NCBI GenBank assembly: GCA_017794925.1
Contig: CP051238.1
Coordinates: 3,551,328-3,615,327 of the forward strand
Direction of reading: 5' to 3'
DNA: 64,000 nucleotides
Source: Aestuariibacter sp.
GTDB taxonomy: Bacteria; Pseudomonadota; Gammaproteobacteria; Enterobacterales; Alteromonadaceae
The notes under the pieces are model-generated. The model was not told the origin of the DNA. It searched no databases and saw only the letters and a program-made list of their open reading frames with translations. A program made the position numbers and the translations under genes. Shown here piece by piece: positions 53,976 through 62,459 of the stretch; positions within the stretch are counted from its first letter, which is position 1; every line of letters begins with the position of its first letter.

Positions 53976-54324
53976 TTTCTTCTCTAGTGATAACTGGGGT
54001 GTAACACGTTTATTATTCCTCTGCCATACAAAAACGGAAATGAATAGTTTTTATCGTCACGACAAATGTTATTTCTGACCATTTTTTAAGCAAACACCAC
54101 ACCAAACTGCACTTTTTTTAAGCAAAAAATTGCACAGACTACTGATTTTAAAGGGGTCAGGTCAGGTTCTACTTGTTCATTCCAGACGTGATTACACACG
54201 ATGCGTGTGGAGCACTCTGTAAAACAATTTTTTTTCTGGTGAAGAAAAAAATTTTTTGTTTTTCATTTGACTGATTTTCACTTAAAAGTGCGAGCAAATG
54301 ACCTAAGCAATGAGATAACGCACC
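53976..54324. promoter_or_regulatory. Regulatory region upstream of maoP with direct repeats and A/T tracts
   Basis: This 349-bp gap has no gene. It contains a 13-bp direct repeat TTTTTTAAGCAAA at 54082-54094 and 54114-54126 (32 bp apart, about three helical turns) and long T and A tracts (about 54228-54262) suggesting intrinsic curvature. In E. coli, MaoP acts with a 17-bp site, maoS, near its gene; I cannot recall that sequence and do not claim a match. Confidence 0.45.
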
Positions 54325-54681
54325 ATGAAGACGCCAGATATACGTGTACCGCAGAAGCCTTTTATCGACCGTCAGCATTTCCCTTACGGTTTTAAAAAGT
54401 CCGGGGACTTCAGTATTACTGAAGCCAACCTGCTTAGCCAGTACGGCAAAACATTAGCCGGACTGGAATCCGGTGAGTTAACGCCTGAAACAGCCGACGA
54501 AACGCATTTCATCGCCATGTTGAAGGGTGAACAATCGCCGGAAAATTCGTTGGAGAAGGCCTGGATGAAGTACATCAGGCTCGCCCGAGGTCGCAAGCAG
54601 TTTTACACGCTGCACAGCACAGCGAGTAATCAGTCTGATTATGATGACGATTACAGTGATGACGAATTTGATGTAGCTTAA
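54325..54681 (+). CDS. maoP: Macrodomain Ori protein MaoP (YifE, DUF413)
   Basis: The 118-residue protein matches E. coli MaoP: 'FIDRQHFPYGFKKSGDFSITEANLL' in parts, 'MLKGEQSP' and 'KAWMKYIRLARGRKQFYTLHS' in parts align with the DUF413 core, and the C-terminus is acidic. MaoP with its site maoS organises the origin-proximal region of the E. coli chromosome. Its gene is next to hdfR in E. coli; here hdfR is divergent, separated only by the 54-residue gene. A perfect terminator overlaps its stop codon. Function here is by homology. Confidence 0.88.
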   Translation: MKTPDIRVPQKPFIDRQHFPYGFKKSGDFSITEANLLSQYGKTLAGLESGELTPETADETHFIAMLKGEQSPENSLEKAWMKYIRLARGRKQFYTLHSTASNQSDYDDDYSDDEFDVA

Positions 54682-54704
54682 GAGACGGATTTCCGTCTCT
54701 TTTT
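54681..54704 (+). terminator. Terminator of maoP
   Basis: AGAGACGG-ATTT-CCGTCTCT is followed by TTTTG, a perfect 8-bp stem beginning at the last base of the maoP stop codon. Confidence 0.85.
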
Positions 54705-54722
54705 GTATTGTCTGTTGGTGGG

Positions 54723-54750
54723 TTCAACCGCGCAGAGTTACGCGGTTGAA
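54723..54750. terminator. Inverted repeat after the arsR gene
   Basis: TTCAACCGCG and CGCGGTTGAA flank an 8-nt loop, directly downstream of the minus-strand arsR stop. There is no T run on the minus side, so it is a weak terminator or an mRNA 3'-end-stabilising structure. Confidence 0.45.
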
Positions 54751-54751
54751 A

Positions 54752-55045
54752 TCATGCGCAGAAAAATTGATACAGCAACGCCATTTGCTGTTTAATGCGC
54801 TCGTCCGCTAACCGATAGTAAATAGTTTGGCCTGCACGCCGTGTTGCAACTAATTCCGCTTCTCTTAGTAGCGCCAGATGCTGTGACAAAACAGGTTGTG
54901 TAACAGGTACATTATTCAGTAGTTCGGTTACTGAACGTTCCCCTTCAATTAACGAGCACAACACCATCAGTCTTGTTTTATTAGACAGCTGTTTTAAAAA
55001 TTGCTCTGCATCTTCGGCTCTGCTGAGCATTTGTGATGGATCCAT
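54752..55045 (-). CDS. ArsR/SmtB-family repressor with persulfide-sensor cysteine pair (BigR/SqrR-like)
   Basis: The 97-residue winged-helix repressor starts at ATG 55043-55045, with AAGGTG about six bases upstream; the frame runs upstream but the extension lacks domain similarity. The recognition helix region is 'PVLSQHLALLREAELV'. The protein has only two cysteines, C30 in 'LMVLCSLIEG' and C96 in 'QFFCA', the positions occupied by the redox-active pair in BigR, SqrR and YgaV, which respond to persulfides. Divergence from a rhodanese gene supports a role in reactive sulfur control. Sensing is inferred from cysteine placement; no metal-site pattern of the SmtB or CadC kind is visible. Confidence 0.85.
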   Translation of the reverse strand: MDPSQMLSRAEDAEQFLKQLSNKTRLMVLCSLIEGERSVTELLNNVPVTQPVLSQHLALLREAELVATRRAGQTIYYRLADERIKQQMALLYQFFCA

Positions 55046-55335
55046 AGCTAACACCTTACATATGGTTAACAACTTGCTATTGCCGTATTGAACGCGAAAG
55101 CGGTTGAATTCGCAAGAGTTATTGCTAAATTTTAACCTGACCAGGTAATCAGGTTTCACTCTTCCGTTATTGTCAGGTACATTTTTTACAAAGCAATGTT
55201 GCAACTAATGCACGCTTATTATCGTTACGCTATAGTATAACAAACGCAACATTTCGAAGCACATTACTTGTAACAAAATGCGCTGCATCAAGTTCAGACC
55301 TGATATCGGATGATAAATTCCGTACAGTAAAAAAA

Positions 55336-55348
55336 ATATGCCGCATAT
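55336..55348 (+). promoter_or_regulatory. Palindrome ATATGC-C-GCATAT, candidate ArsR operator
   Basis: A perfect 13-bp palindrome lies 15 bp before the rhodanese ATG, overlapping the expected early transcribed region. Dimeric ArsR repressors bind such inverted repeats. The rest of the 55046-55363 gap is AT-rich with no gene seen; it must carry both divergent promoters. Confidence 0.45.
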
Positions 55349-55363
55349 AACCTGGAGAACTCT

Positions 55364-55711
55364 ATGTTACTGACAATTCCCGAACGTATTTCCGCTATTC
55401 AACCTCAACCTCGAAGAATCACGGCAGCTCAGGCTGCCGCAGAAAAGGCACAACACGACGGTTTCGTTATTGACGTAAGAGAACCTGCGGAGCATGCTAC
55501 TACGCCTGCGAAAGGGGCGATTAATATTCCTCGTGGCGTACTTGAAATGAAAATGCTAGAGCTGGTTAAAGACCCGGGCACCCCCATTTACTTGCACTGC
55601 GCATCAGGAGCCAGAGCGATGCTGTCGGCAGAACAACTGTCTAAAATGGGCTATCAACATGTTTCAGTAGTAACCTGCGACGTACCCACCATACAAAAAG
55701 CATTCGAATAA
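55364..55711 (+). CDS. Rhodanese-domain sulfurtransferase
   Basis: The 115-residue single-domain rhodanese has the DVREPAE motif (37-43) and an active-site loop 'HCASGARA' with catalytic C79. It lacks a signal peptide. A second cysteine at 105 is non-catalytic by position. Such enzymes move sulfane sulfur, often to detoxify persulfide or sulfide. It is divergent from the two-cysteine ArsR gene and followed after 20 nt by a LysR gene, forming a small sulfur-related unit. GGAG lies upstream of the ATG. Confidence 0.92.
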   Translation: MLLTIPERISAIQPQPRRITAAQAAAEKAQHDGFVIDVREPAEHATTPAKGAINIPRGVLEMKMLELVKDPGTPIYLHCASGARAMLSAEQLSKMGYQHVSVVTCDVPTIQKAFE

Positions 55712-55731
55712 TTACCGATACGGAGCAACAT

Positions 55732-56643
55732 TTGAATTTAAAAGCGACACTCGAACAGTGGAGAATGTTTAAAGCCGTGGTCGAGGCCGGCGGCTTCAAC
55801 CAGGCAGCTGAACAAGTTCACAAAAGCCAGTCCAGTATTCACCACGCTGTACAAAAACTCGAGTCAGCGCTTGGCCTCACACTCTTTTTGAACGAAGGTC
55901 GACGCGTCACATTAACTGAAGCAGGTGACCTTATGTATCGCCGGGCTTGTTACCTGCTTGATGAAGCGCATAAAATCGAATCCGTTGCCAATAGCTTAAA
56001 GTCAGGTGTCGAAACTTATCTCCGCATCGCAGTGGATATCATTTTTCCGCCAGAAATGTTGTACAAAGCCCTCAACAAAGTCTCACAAAGCTACCCCCTG
56101 CTTCGTATCGAACTAATGGAAACCGTGTTAAATGGCGCGAATACACTGCTCAAAGAAGGCGAAGTCGATTTAGGTATTTCACCCTTTCCCTTAAATAGTG
56201 GCTTTAGCGAAGACTTATGTGAAATTGATTTTATTGCGGTTGCTCATCCTTCTCATCCTCTTCACACAATGAACAGAGTGATCACGCTGGAAGATCTCAA
56301 AGGACACCGCCAGATTGTTGTCAGGGATTCATCCACAGACAGAAAAGCGGAATCAGGCTGGCTGGGTGCAGAACAACGATGGACCGTCAGCCATGTCAGA
56401 ACCTCTATCGATATTATTCGGCAAGGCTTGGGTTTTGCGTGGTTACCCCTTGCAATCATTCGCAACGAACTTGAATCGGGCGTACTAAAGCCACTTCCCT
56501 TGGATCAAGGCGGCGTCCGTAAGGCACTGCTTTTTCTTTGCTTTGCAGATGGTGACCGTTTAGGCCCGGCTGCCCGCGCATTCTTGGGAGAATTACGCTA
56601 CCAGACAATGTCCCTTCCTTCGTTGGATTCCATGTCAGAATAA
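55732..56643 (+). CDS. LysR-family transcriptional regulator (TTG start)
   Basis: The 303-residue regulator has a clear N-terminal HTH ('FKAVVEAGGFNQAAEQVHKS' and 'SSIHHAVQKLESALG') and a substrate-binding-like effector domain. The start is TTG at 55732-55734, preceded by GGAG with six bases between, and the N-terminus begins with the conserved helix 'LEQWRMFKAV'. It lies 20 nt after the rhodanese gene, so co-transcription is likely. Whether it responds to sulfur compounds is not known. Confidence 0.88.
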   Translation: MNLKATLEQWRMFKAVVEAGGFNQAAEQVHKSQSSIHHAVQKLESALGLTLFLNEGRRVTLTEAGDLMYRRACYLLDEAHKIESVANSLKSGVETYLRIAVDIIFPPEMLYKALNKVSQSYPLLRIELMETVLNGANTLLKEGEVDLGISPFPLNSGFSEDLCEIDFIAVAHPSHPLHTMNRVITLEDLKGHRQIVVRDSSTDRKAESGWLGAEQRWTVSHVRTSIDIIRQGLGFAWLPLAIIRNELESGVLKPLPLDQGGVRKALLFLCFADGDRLGPAARAFLGELRYQTMSLPSLDSMSE

Positions 56644-56771
56644 CCCTTTGTTTTATTTTGCTGCTATGTTCTCGATTTATAAAAATTAATTTTATTTTTT
56701 GTTGATCCTAAATTCTTACTTTTGCGTATAAATTAAATTGCCCGTAATTTATTTTTGGAAAGGATGCTACC

Positions 56772-58109
56772 GTGCTTACCGTATTGCTTGTTGATGACGA
56801 TACAGAATTTTTAGATGTAGCCTGCACAATTATTGAATTTCTTGGTCATGAAGTACTGACCGCAACCAATCTGGAAGAAGCAAAGGACTGGTTACAAAAA
56901 GAAACGTTCGATCACATCCTGCTGGACTTTATGTTACCGGATGGTTCCGGATTGCACCTTTTAGAATCACTGCCGGATGGATCACCTACTCATGTCACCC
57001 TCATCACTGGTCATCCCTCTGTAAAGGGGATCATCAAGGACTTATGCGGACCCAAAGTTGATTATCTGGTAAAGCCTATCCAACGTGAGGATATTGAACA
57101 AGCGCTGAGTCAAAAAAACAAACCCAGGACTGCCTCAGCATCGAAAAAGCCAGCGTTTACAAAGCATTTTGGCCACTTGATAGGTGAATCTGCTTGTATG
57201 CAGGAACTATATAAACTGGTTGGCAGAGTCAGTAAGACTCAGGCAAATGTCATGCTGTTAGGCGAAAGCGGTGTTGGTAAAGAAGTCGTCGCCGCGGCTA
57301 TCCATGCAGCGTCCGAATGTGACGGACCTTACGTCGCAACGAACTGTGGAGCGTTTTCTAAAGAGCTGATCGGCAGCGAATTGTTTGGCCATGAAAAAGG
57401 CGCATTTACTGGCGCCGTTGGTAAGAAAGAAGGTGTCTTTGAGCAAGCTGAAAACGGCACCCTGTTTCTGGATGAAATCACAGAAATGCCCATCGACATG
57501 CAGCCCAACCTGCTACGGGTACTTGAGAATAAAGTGGTTATTCGCGTTGGCGGAACAAAGACCATTCCGGTGAATTGCCGTGTCGTATCAGCAACGAACC
57601 GGGCAATGGAAGAAATAGCTGAAAGCAAGGTACTTCGCGAGGATATCTATTTTCGCCTGGCCGTTTTTCCTATCACTATTCCACCGCTTCGCGAACGCAA
57701 AGAAGATATTCCCATGCTAGCAGAATTCTTCATACAGCAGCTAAACGACGAAAACGGCACTCAATACCAATGGCAATCAGGGCAATTAGAACAGTTATGT
57801 TCATATGACTGGCCTGGTAACGTGCGCGAGCTTCGTCATTTTGTTCACCGCGCGGCAATCATGAGTGACCCGGAAAGTCGCGAACTCGAGTTGCCCAAGA
57901 CCATAGAATCTCCGTTCGCCAAGAAGCAAAATTTGTCATCCGGTCTAAAAGCAGGCAGAACGATTGAGGAAGTCGAGAAGGAGCTGATTTACGCCACGCT
58001 GGAAAAGGTTGACGGGAATAAAACGACCGCGGCAGAAATGCTTGGTATTAGTACTAAAACCCTTTATAACCGATTACATGCCTATGGCGACCTGAGCGAT
58101 AACGATTAA
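56772..58109 (+). CDS. NtrC-family sigma-54-dependent response regulator (GTG start)
   Basis: The 445-residue protein has a receiver (1-115; D8-D10 pocket, phospho-acceptor D52 in 'ILLDFMLPD'). A sigma-54 AAA+ domain (about 135-375) has Walker A at 164-171 ('GESGVGKE') and an intact GAFTGA loop at 210-215, needed to contact sigma-54. A Fis-type HTH (about 400-445, 'KTTAAEMLGISTKTLYNRLH') follows. The GTG at 56772 is preceded by AGGA. It is the first gene of a five-gene phosphorelay operon; a DHp-like mini-protein gene begins 23 nt later. No sigma-54 promoter is obvious in the window; its targets are probably elsewhere. Confidence 0.93.
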   Translation: MLTVLLVDDDTEFLDVACTIIEFLGHEVLTATNLEEAKDWLQKETFDHILLDFMLPDGSGLHLLESLPDGSPTHVTLITGHPSVKGIIKDLCGPKVDYLVKPIQREDIEQALSQKNKPRTASASKKPAFTKHFGHLIGESACMQELYKLVGRVSKTQANVMLLGESGVGKEVVAAAIHAASECDGPYVATNCGAFSKELIGSELFGHEKGAFTGAVGKKEGVFEQAENGTLFLDEITEMPIDMQPNLLRVLENKVVIRVGGTKTIPVNCRVVSATNRAMEEIAESKVLREDIYFRLAVFPITIPPLRERKEDIPMLAEFFIQQLNDENGTQYQWQSGQLEQLCSYDWPGNVRELRHFVHRAAIMSDPESRELELPKTIESPFAKKQNLSSGLKAGRTIEEVEKELIYATLEKVDGNKTTAAEMLGISTKTLYNRLHAYGDLSDND

Positions 58110-58132
58110 CTGCAGGAAGGAACGTACAAGGA

Positions 58133-58366
58133 ATGAATGAGCAACAGTTTGAACAATTGCAGATCGACGTGCATGACGCTCGACGTCCTCTTAATCGCAT
58201 CACGATGCAAGCAGAATTGATTAAGATGGCATTGCAAGGTGAGATTCCTGCCGAAAAAGCTCTGCAAGCGCTGGATAAAGTGATTGCTGAGTGCAAATCC
58301 TGTAGTGAAAGCTTATCTTCACTGGTGGATAAATTCAGGCCAGGTACTGAGGAAACCACTGAATGA
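58133..58366 (+). CDS. 77-residue stand-alone histidine-kinase-like dimerisation/phosphoacceptor protein
   Basis: The small soluble protein contains an H-box-like sequence 'VHDARRPLNRITMQAELI' (residues 13-30) resembling HisKA 'SHELRTPLNAI', with H14 at the phospho-acceptor position. A second helix follows (about 40-66), as in the DHp hairpin of histidine kinases. It has no ATP-binding domain, receiver, signal peptide or membrane helix. It ends where the CHASE3 kinase gene starts (ATGA overlap), so the two are translationally coupled. It could be a phosphotransfer protein, an inhibitor that dimerises with a kinase, or a remnant. This function is inference. AAGGA sequences precede the ATG. Confidence 0.8.
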   Translation: MNEQQFEQLQIDVHDARRPLNRITMQAELIKMALQGEIPAEKALQALDKVIAECKSCSESLSSLVDKFRPGTEETTE

Positions 58367-59874
58367 CTCAGTTTATTCGTACCGCCTCTGCGTGGATTTT
58401 GATGATCGCGTTGGTTGTAGTAGTGATTGCAGCCAATTCGGTGTACACCATTCACACTCTGGATGAATTGGCCGCTGTAGAGAGCCGCATATTCACGACC
58501 AATAAAGTCATAGACTCTATTAACTCGCTGCATGTAGCGGTGCTACGCACAGAGTCAGGCCAGCGCGGCTTTCTGTTGTCTGACGATCCCGCTTACCTTG
58601 AAGACTATGAAAAAACCCTGAATGAAGTAAACCAGTTGATGGCGCGCGTTGAGGAAAATGCCATCAAGTCTGATTACGATGAGCAGGGACAGCGCATTGA
58701 AAAACTTGTCCGTATCGCAAAGCAAAAGCTAAATGAATTAATTGAAACGGTAGAGTTAGCCCGTGAAGATAAACATCGCAAAGCGCTCGATATTTTTAAC
58801 TCCCGTGTCGGTCTCGACCTCTATGATCAGTTCGAATCTCTTTTCATCGAAATTGCCCAGGAAGAGCGAAACTTGCAGGCTCAACACGTCAGAGCATTAG
58901 TTAAACTCCGCGTCGATTCGGCTAACAACCTGATTATCTCTGCCGCCACAACAGGATTATTAATTATTGGCGTGTTTTTCTTGTTGCGTCTTAACATCAG
59001 GGAAACCATTAATCACCGCCGGGAACTCGAACACCACAACATGGTATTGGAATCCAGGGTGGAAGACCGCACTGTCGAATTAAAAGTCTACTCAGAAGAG
59101 TTAGCTCGTAGTAACCGGGAATTAGAAGACTTTGCGTTCGTCGCCTCTCATGACCTCCAGGAGCCGCTGCGAAAAATCCGTGCCTTTGGTAACAGATTAA
59201 GTACAGGCTATCAGGACGTTCTTGATGAACGCGGTCAGGATTTTCTTGCCAGAATGCTAAATGCGGCAGAGCGTATGTCCATGCTGATAAGCGACCTGCT
59301 GGCCTTTTCAAGGGTTACTACCCGTGGTAAAGATTTTACTGATACCAACTTAGCTGAAATTGTAAGCGCTGTGCTGGACGATTTGGAAATCCCGATCGAA
59401 GAAACCAAAGCAGGCATCTCCATAGACGCCCTGCCCACCATGAAAGCAGATCCATCGCAAATGAATCAGCTGTTTCTTAACCTGTTTTCAAATGCATTAA
59501 AATTCCGGCTACCTGACATTTCGCCACAAATAACCCTTCAGTGTGTTAAGGTAGATGAGGATGAATCACAACATCTCCACTTATTATCGGGCCTTGATTG
59601 GGTAAAACTGACCCTTCAGGACAACGGCATCGGGTTTGAGCAAACCTTTGCTGAAAAGATATTTGCACCATTCCAACGCCTTCACGGGCGTTCAGAATAC
59701 AAAGGTACCGGCATAGGCCTTGCTGTGTGCCGCCGCATCGTTGAACGCCATAATGGCGTGATCAATGCCTACAGTGAACCCGGCAAAGGTGCCCGGTTCG
59801 AAATCTACTTGCCCCTTGACGGGCAACCATTTGACAACGCAAGACAGCAGGGAGTAATTCAGGATGCCGAATAG
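58363..59874 (+). CDS. CHASE3-domain membrane histidine kinase
   Basis: The 503-residue kinase has two membrane helices (about 8-28 and 190-210) flanking a periplasmic CHASE3 domain (about 30-185; 'AVLRTESGQRGFLLSDD' is characteristic). After a coiled linker comes a HisKA domain with H263 ('ASHDLQEPLRKI'), of the group common in phytochrome-like and bacteriophytochrome-linked kinases. The ATPase domain has 'NALKF', 'DNGIGF' and 'GTGIGLAVCRRI'. No receiver is fused. It overlaps the DHp-like gene by 4 nt and the next regulator gene by 11 nt. The CHASE3 ligand is unknown. Confidence 0.93.
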   Translation: MTQFIRTASAWILMIALVVVVIAANSVYTIHTLDELAAVESRIFTTNKVIDSINSLHVAVLRTESGQRGFLLSDDPAYLEDYEKTLNEVNQLMARVEENAIKSDYDEQGQRIEKLVRIAKQKLNELIETVELAREDKHRKALDIFNSRVGLDLYDQFESLFIEIAQEERNLQAQHVRALVKLRVDSANNLIISAATTGLLIIGVFFLLRLNIRETINHRRELEHHNMVLESRVEDRTVELKVYSEELARSNRELEDFAFVASHDLQEPLRKIRAFGNRLSTGYQDVLDERGQDFLARMLNAAERMSMLISDLLAFSRVTTRGKDFTDTNLAEIVSAVLDDLEIPIEETKAGISIDALPTMKADPSQMNQLFLNLFSNALKFRLPDISPQITLQCVKVDEDESQHLHLLSGLDWVKLTLQDNGIGFEQTFAEKIFAPFQRLHGRSEYKGTGIGLAVCRRIVERHNGVINAYSEPGKGARFEIYLPLDGQPFDNARQQGVIQDAE

Positions 59875-60316
59875 CCGGTTACCGATAACCATATTAATGG
59901 CCGATGATGACGAGGATGACCGCCTCCTTACTCTCGATGCGTTAAATGAAGGCCGAGTGCTAAATAATTTGCATTGTGTAGAAGACGGCGTTGAGTTACT
60001 CGCCTATCTGCGACGGGAAGGTAAATTCAGCGACCCGGCAAGCTCGCCTCGTCCCAGTCTCATTTTGCTGGATCTAAACATGCCTCGTATGGATGGCCGT
60101 GAAGCGCTACAGGTAATCAAAGCTGACCCGGATTTACGCGGTATTCCTGTGGTTATTCTGACCACATCGAAAGAAGAAGAAGATATGTTGCGGGGTTACG
60201 ATTTAGGTGCAGCGTCCTACATTACCAAACCAGTGAATTTCGAAGGATTAGTCGAACTCATGAAATCCCTCGGACGTTACTGGATCGAAATTGTCGAACT
60301 CCCACAAAACAGCTGA
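59864..60316 (+). CDS. Single-domain response regulator (Rcp1-like)
   Basis: The 150-residue protein is a lone receiver of the Rcp1 type that usually pairs with phytochrome-like kinases. It has an acidic cluster at 14-19 ('DDDEDD'), phospho-acceptor D70 ('LILLDLNMPRMDG') and a conserved lysine in 'SYITKPV'. It lacks any DNA-binding or enzymatic output, so it probably shuttles phosphate or acts through protein contact. The ATG overlaps the kinase end by 11 nt. The match of kinase and regulator types supports direct pairing. Confidence 0.93.
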   Translation: MPNSRLPITILMADDDEDDRLLTLDALNEGRVLNNLHCVEDGVELLAYLRREGKFSDPASSPRPSLILLDLNMPRMDGREALQVIKADPDLRGIPVVILTTSKEEEDMLRGYDLGAASYITKPVNFEGLVELMKSLGRYWIEIVELPQNS

Positions 60317-60326
60317 GTTAGCCACC

Positions 60327-62291
60327 ATGTCCGATCAAGTCCAGTTATTACTCATTGAAGATGACGAAGATGATTACTTACTGACGGCCGACTCACTGGC
60401 ACAGTGTGAATCACCCAAATTTTCAATTAGCTGGGCACAAAACGGTGACCGCGCTATAGCGCTGCTAAAAGAGAAGACATTCGACTTATGCCTTCTCGAT
60501 TACCGTCTTGGCAGAGAAAATGCGATAGACGTACTGGCGAAGCTAAAAACGTTGTCCGTCTCAATACCCGTTGTGGTACTGACGGGTCAGGCAGATAGCG
60601 TAGTAGACGACCTGGTCATGCGCGCCGGTGCCGAAGACTTTCTGACCAAGTCTGAAATAGAGACACCCAGATTTATGCGTACGATTCGCTACGCGTTAGT
60701 TCGTCGTGAAATTGAAACTGAGCGTCTGGAAAGAAACAGAATAGAGCAGCAAAACAAGGCCAAGGATAAATTCCTTGCCCATCTCGGTCACGAGCTGCGC
60801 ACGCCACTCGCATCGATTCTTGGCTATACCGAACTGCTCCTGGACGATCACCAAAACGAGCGCATTCAGCAAGAACTCTCAACTATATTAAATAACAGCA
60901 AACATCTACTTAGTCTGCTGAATGATTTGCTCGATATGTCGCGAATTATGGCAAACAAGCTGGAGTTGAGTCCCTCTACCCTGCACCTGGCAAGTTTTCT
61001 CATTGATGTTTACAGCCTGATGGTTATGCAGGCCAGCGAAAAAGGCTTAGTGTTAACGGTTGTGGCAGACAGTAAAATCCCGGAAGAAATTGATATTGAT
61101 GCCACGAGACTGCGCCAGGTTCTCATTAACCTGGTAAACAATGCGATTAAATTCACTCCAACCGGTCAAGTGACGATTCGGGTTAAAGCCAACCCCGACA
61201 CTAAACTATTGCTTTTTTGTGTAGAAGACACAGGGATTGGCATGCCTGAAGATAAGCTGGACAAAATCTTCCAGCCATTTGAACAGATCGAAGATTTGAT
61301 TCATGCCAACCACGGCGGGGCCGGCCTAGGGCTCGCCATTACCCGAGAGCTCGTCAGCCGCATGGGGGGAGAAATTTGTGTAGACTCAACACTTGGCAAA
61401 GGCAGTCAGTTCTACTTTACAGTTCCTCTCCAATGCGATGATATTTCTCATTGGGTTGAATTGGATTTAGAAGCTCCACAACGCGCCACGCCAGTGAGCA
61501 TACGGAAAGACCTACACGGCAACGTGCTTATCGTGGATGACTTGCGCGATATAAGACGGCTCACAGGCAGCTTAGTCAGTACAACACAAGCCAATGTCCA
61601 CTATGCCAAGAATGGATTAGAAGCACTGGACAAAATACAAGAGAGCCAGGCAACAAATACGCCGTTTGATCTCGTTTTGATGGATATACATATGCCAGTA
61701 ATGAATGGCATAGACTGCTTAAAAGCCCTGCGCCGGGCAAATATTTTCATTCCGGTTGTCGCGGTAACGGCAGCAAGCCGCAAAGGCTTGCGCGAATCAC
61801 TATTGGAACAAGGCTTTGATAACGTGATCGCAAAGCCCATCGACAGGCAGGCGTTGAGTGAAGTCCTGAGTTGCTACCTTCACGATTCACCCGTTGAGTC
61901 TGCATCAATTCAACAGGCGAAAACGACGCAATCCGTCATGGTGGTAGAAGATGATGAAGATGTTGCAGACCTTATGGTGATGCTGCTTACGGCTCTTGGG
62001 TACAATGCAACTGCCGCGCATAGTGCAGAGCAGGCCCGACAACAAGTAGCGCAAGATCCCGGGCTTATCGATCACGTGCTGATTGACCTGCATTTACCGG
62101 ATGCCAATGGCTATGAGTTAATCACCTCACTCATGAACCTTGCAGAAGGGTTAACCTTTACCATTATCAGTGGCGCAGAAACTGATGCTGATGCGATCGC
62201 GGACTTACCTGTACTACAATCACTACTCAAACCGGTTAGCCGGGAGGATTTGGCCCAGTTATCGATACCCGCGCGCACGATTACAGCATAG
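60327..62291 (+). CDS. Hybrid histidine kinase REC-HisKA-HATPase-REC-REC
   Basis: The 654-residue soluble protein starts with a receiver (1-125; D58 in 'LCLLDYRLG') and continues with a HisKA domain (H155 in 'LGHELRTPLAS') and an ATPase domain (about 255-368; 'DTGIGM', 'GGAGLGLA'). Two further receivers follow (D453 in 'LVLMDIHMP' and D587 in 'HVLIDLHLP'). I start at ATG 60327, giving the receiver immediately; an upstream frame overlaps the previous gene. It has no membrane segment, so its input is probably phosphorylation of the first receiver by an upstream kinase. It is the last gene of the operon. Confidence 0.92.
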   Translation: MSDQVQLLLIEDDEDDYLLTADSLAQCESPKFSISWAQNGDRAIALLKEKTFDLCLLDYRLGRENAIDVLAKLKTLSVSIPVVVLTGQADSVVDDLVMRAGAEDFLTKSEIETPRFMRTIRYALVRREIETERLERNRIEQQNKAKDKFLAHLGHELRTPLASILGYTELLLDDHQNERIQQELSTILNNSKHLLSLLNDLLDMSRIMANKLELSPSTLHLASFLIDVYSLMVMQASEKGLVLTVVADSKIPEEIDIDATRLRQVLINLVNNAIKFTPTGQVTIRVKANPDTKLLLFCVEDTGIGMPEDKLDKIFQPFEQIEDLIHANHGGAGLGLAITRELVSRMGGEICVDSTLGKGSQFYFTVPLQCDDISHWVELDLEAPQRATPVSIRKDLHGNVLIVDDLRDIRRLTGSLVSTTQANVHYAKNGLEALDKIQESQATNTPFDLVLMDIHMPVMNGIDCLKALRRANIFIPVVAVTAASRKGLRESLLEQGFDNVIAKPIDRQALSEVLSCYLHDSPVESASIQQAKTTQSVMVVEDDEDVADLMVMLLTALGYNATAAHSAEQARQQVAQDPGLIDHVLIDLHLPDANGYELITSLMNLAEGLTFTIISGAETDADAIADLPVLQSLLKPVSREDLAQLSIPARTITA

Positions 62292-62459
62292 CGGGAAGTC
62301 CGGGTGTAAAAATTTCAGCAACCATGAAATAAGCACCTGCGCCACGCCATAATTAAAACCTAATGCACTGTATTTAAAAGATTATTCAAAAGGCACAGTG
62401 TTTGCTTTCTGCTCTGTAATACCAATTCCCACACCGGGTTACAAGAAAAGGAAGCCATT

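Noticed and set aside
54228..54262. T- and A-runs upstream of maoP as a terminator
   Set aside because: They could form an A-T hairpin but have no GC stem and no gene reading into them; curvature is a simpler reading.
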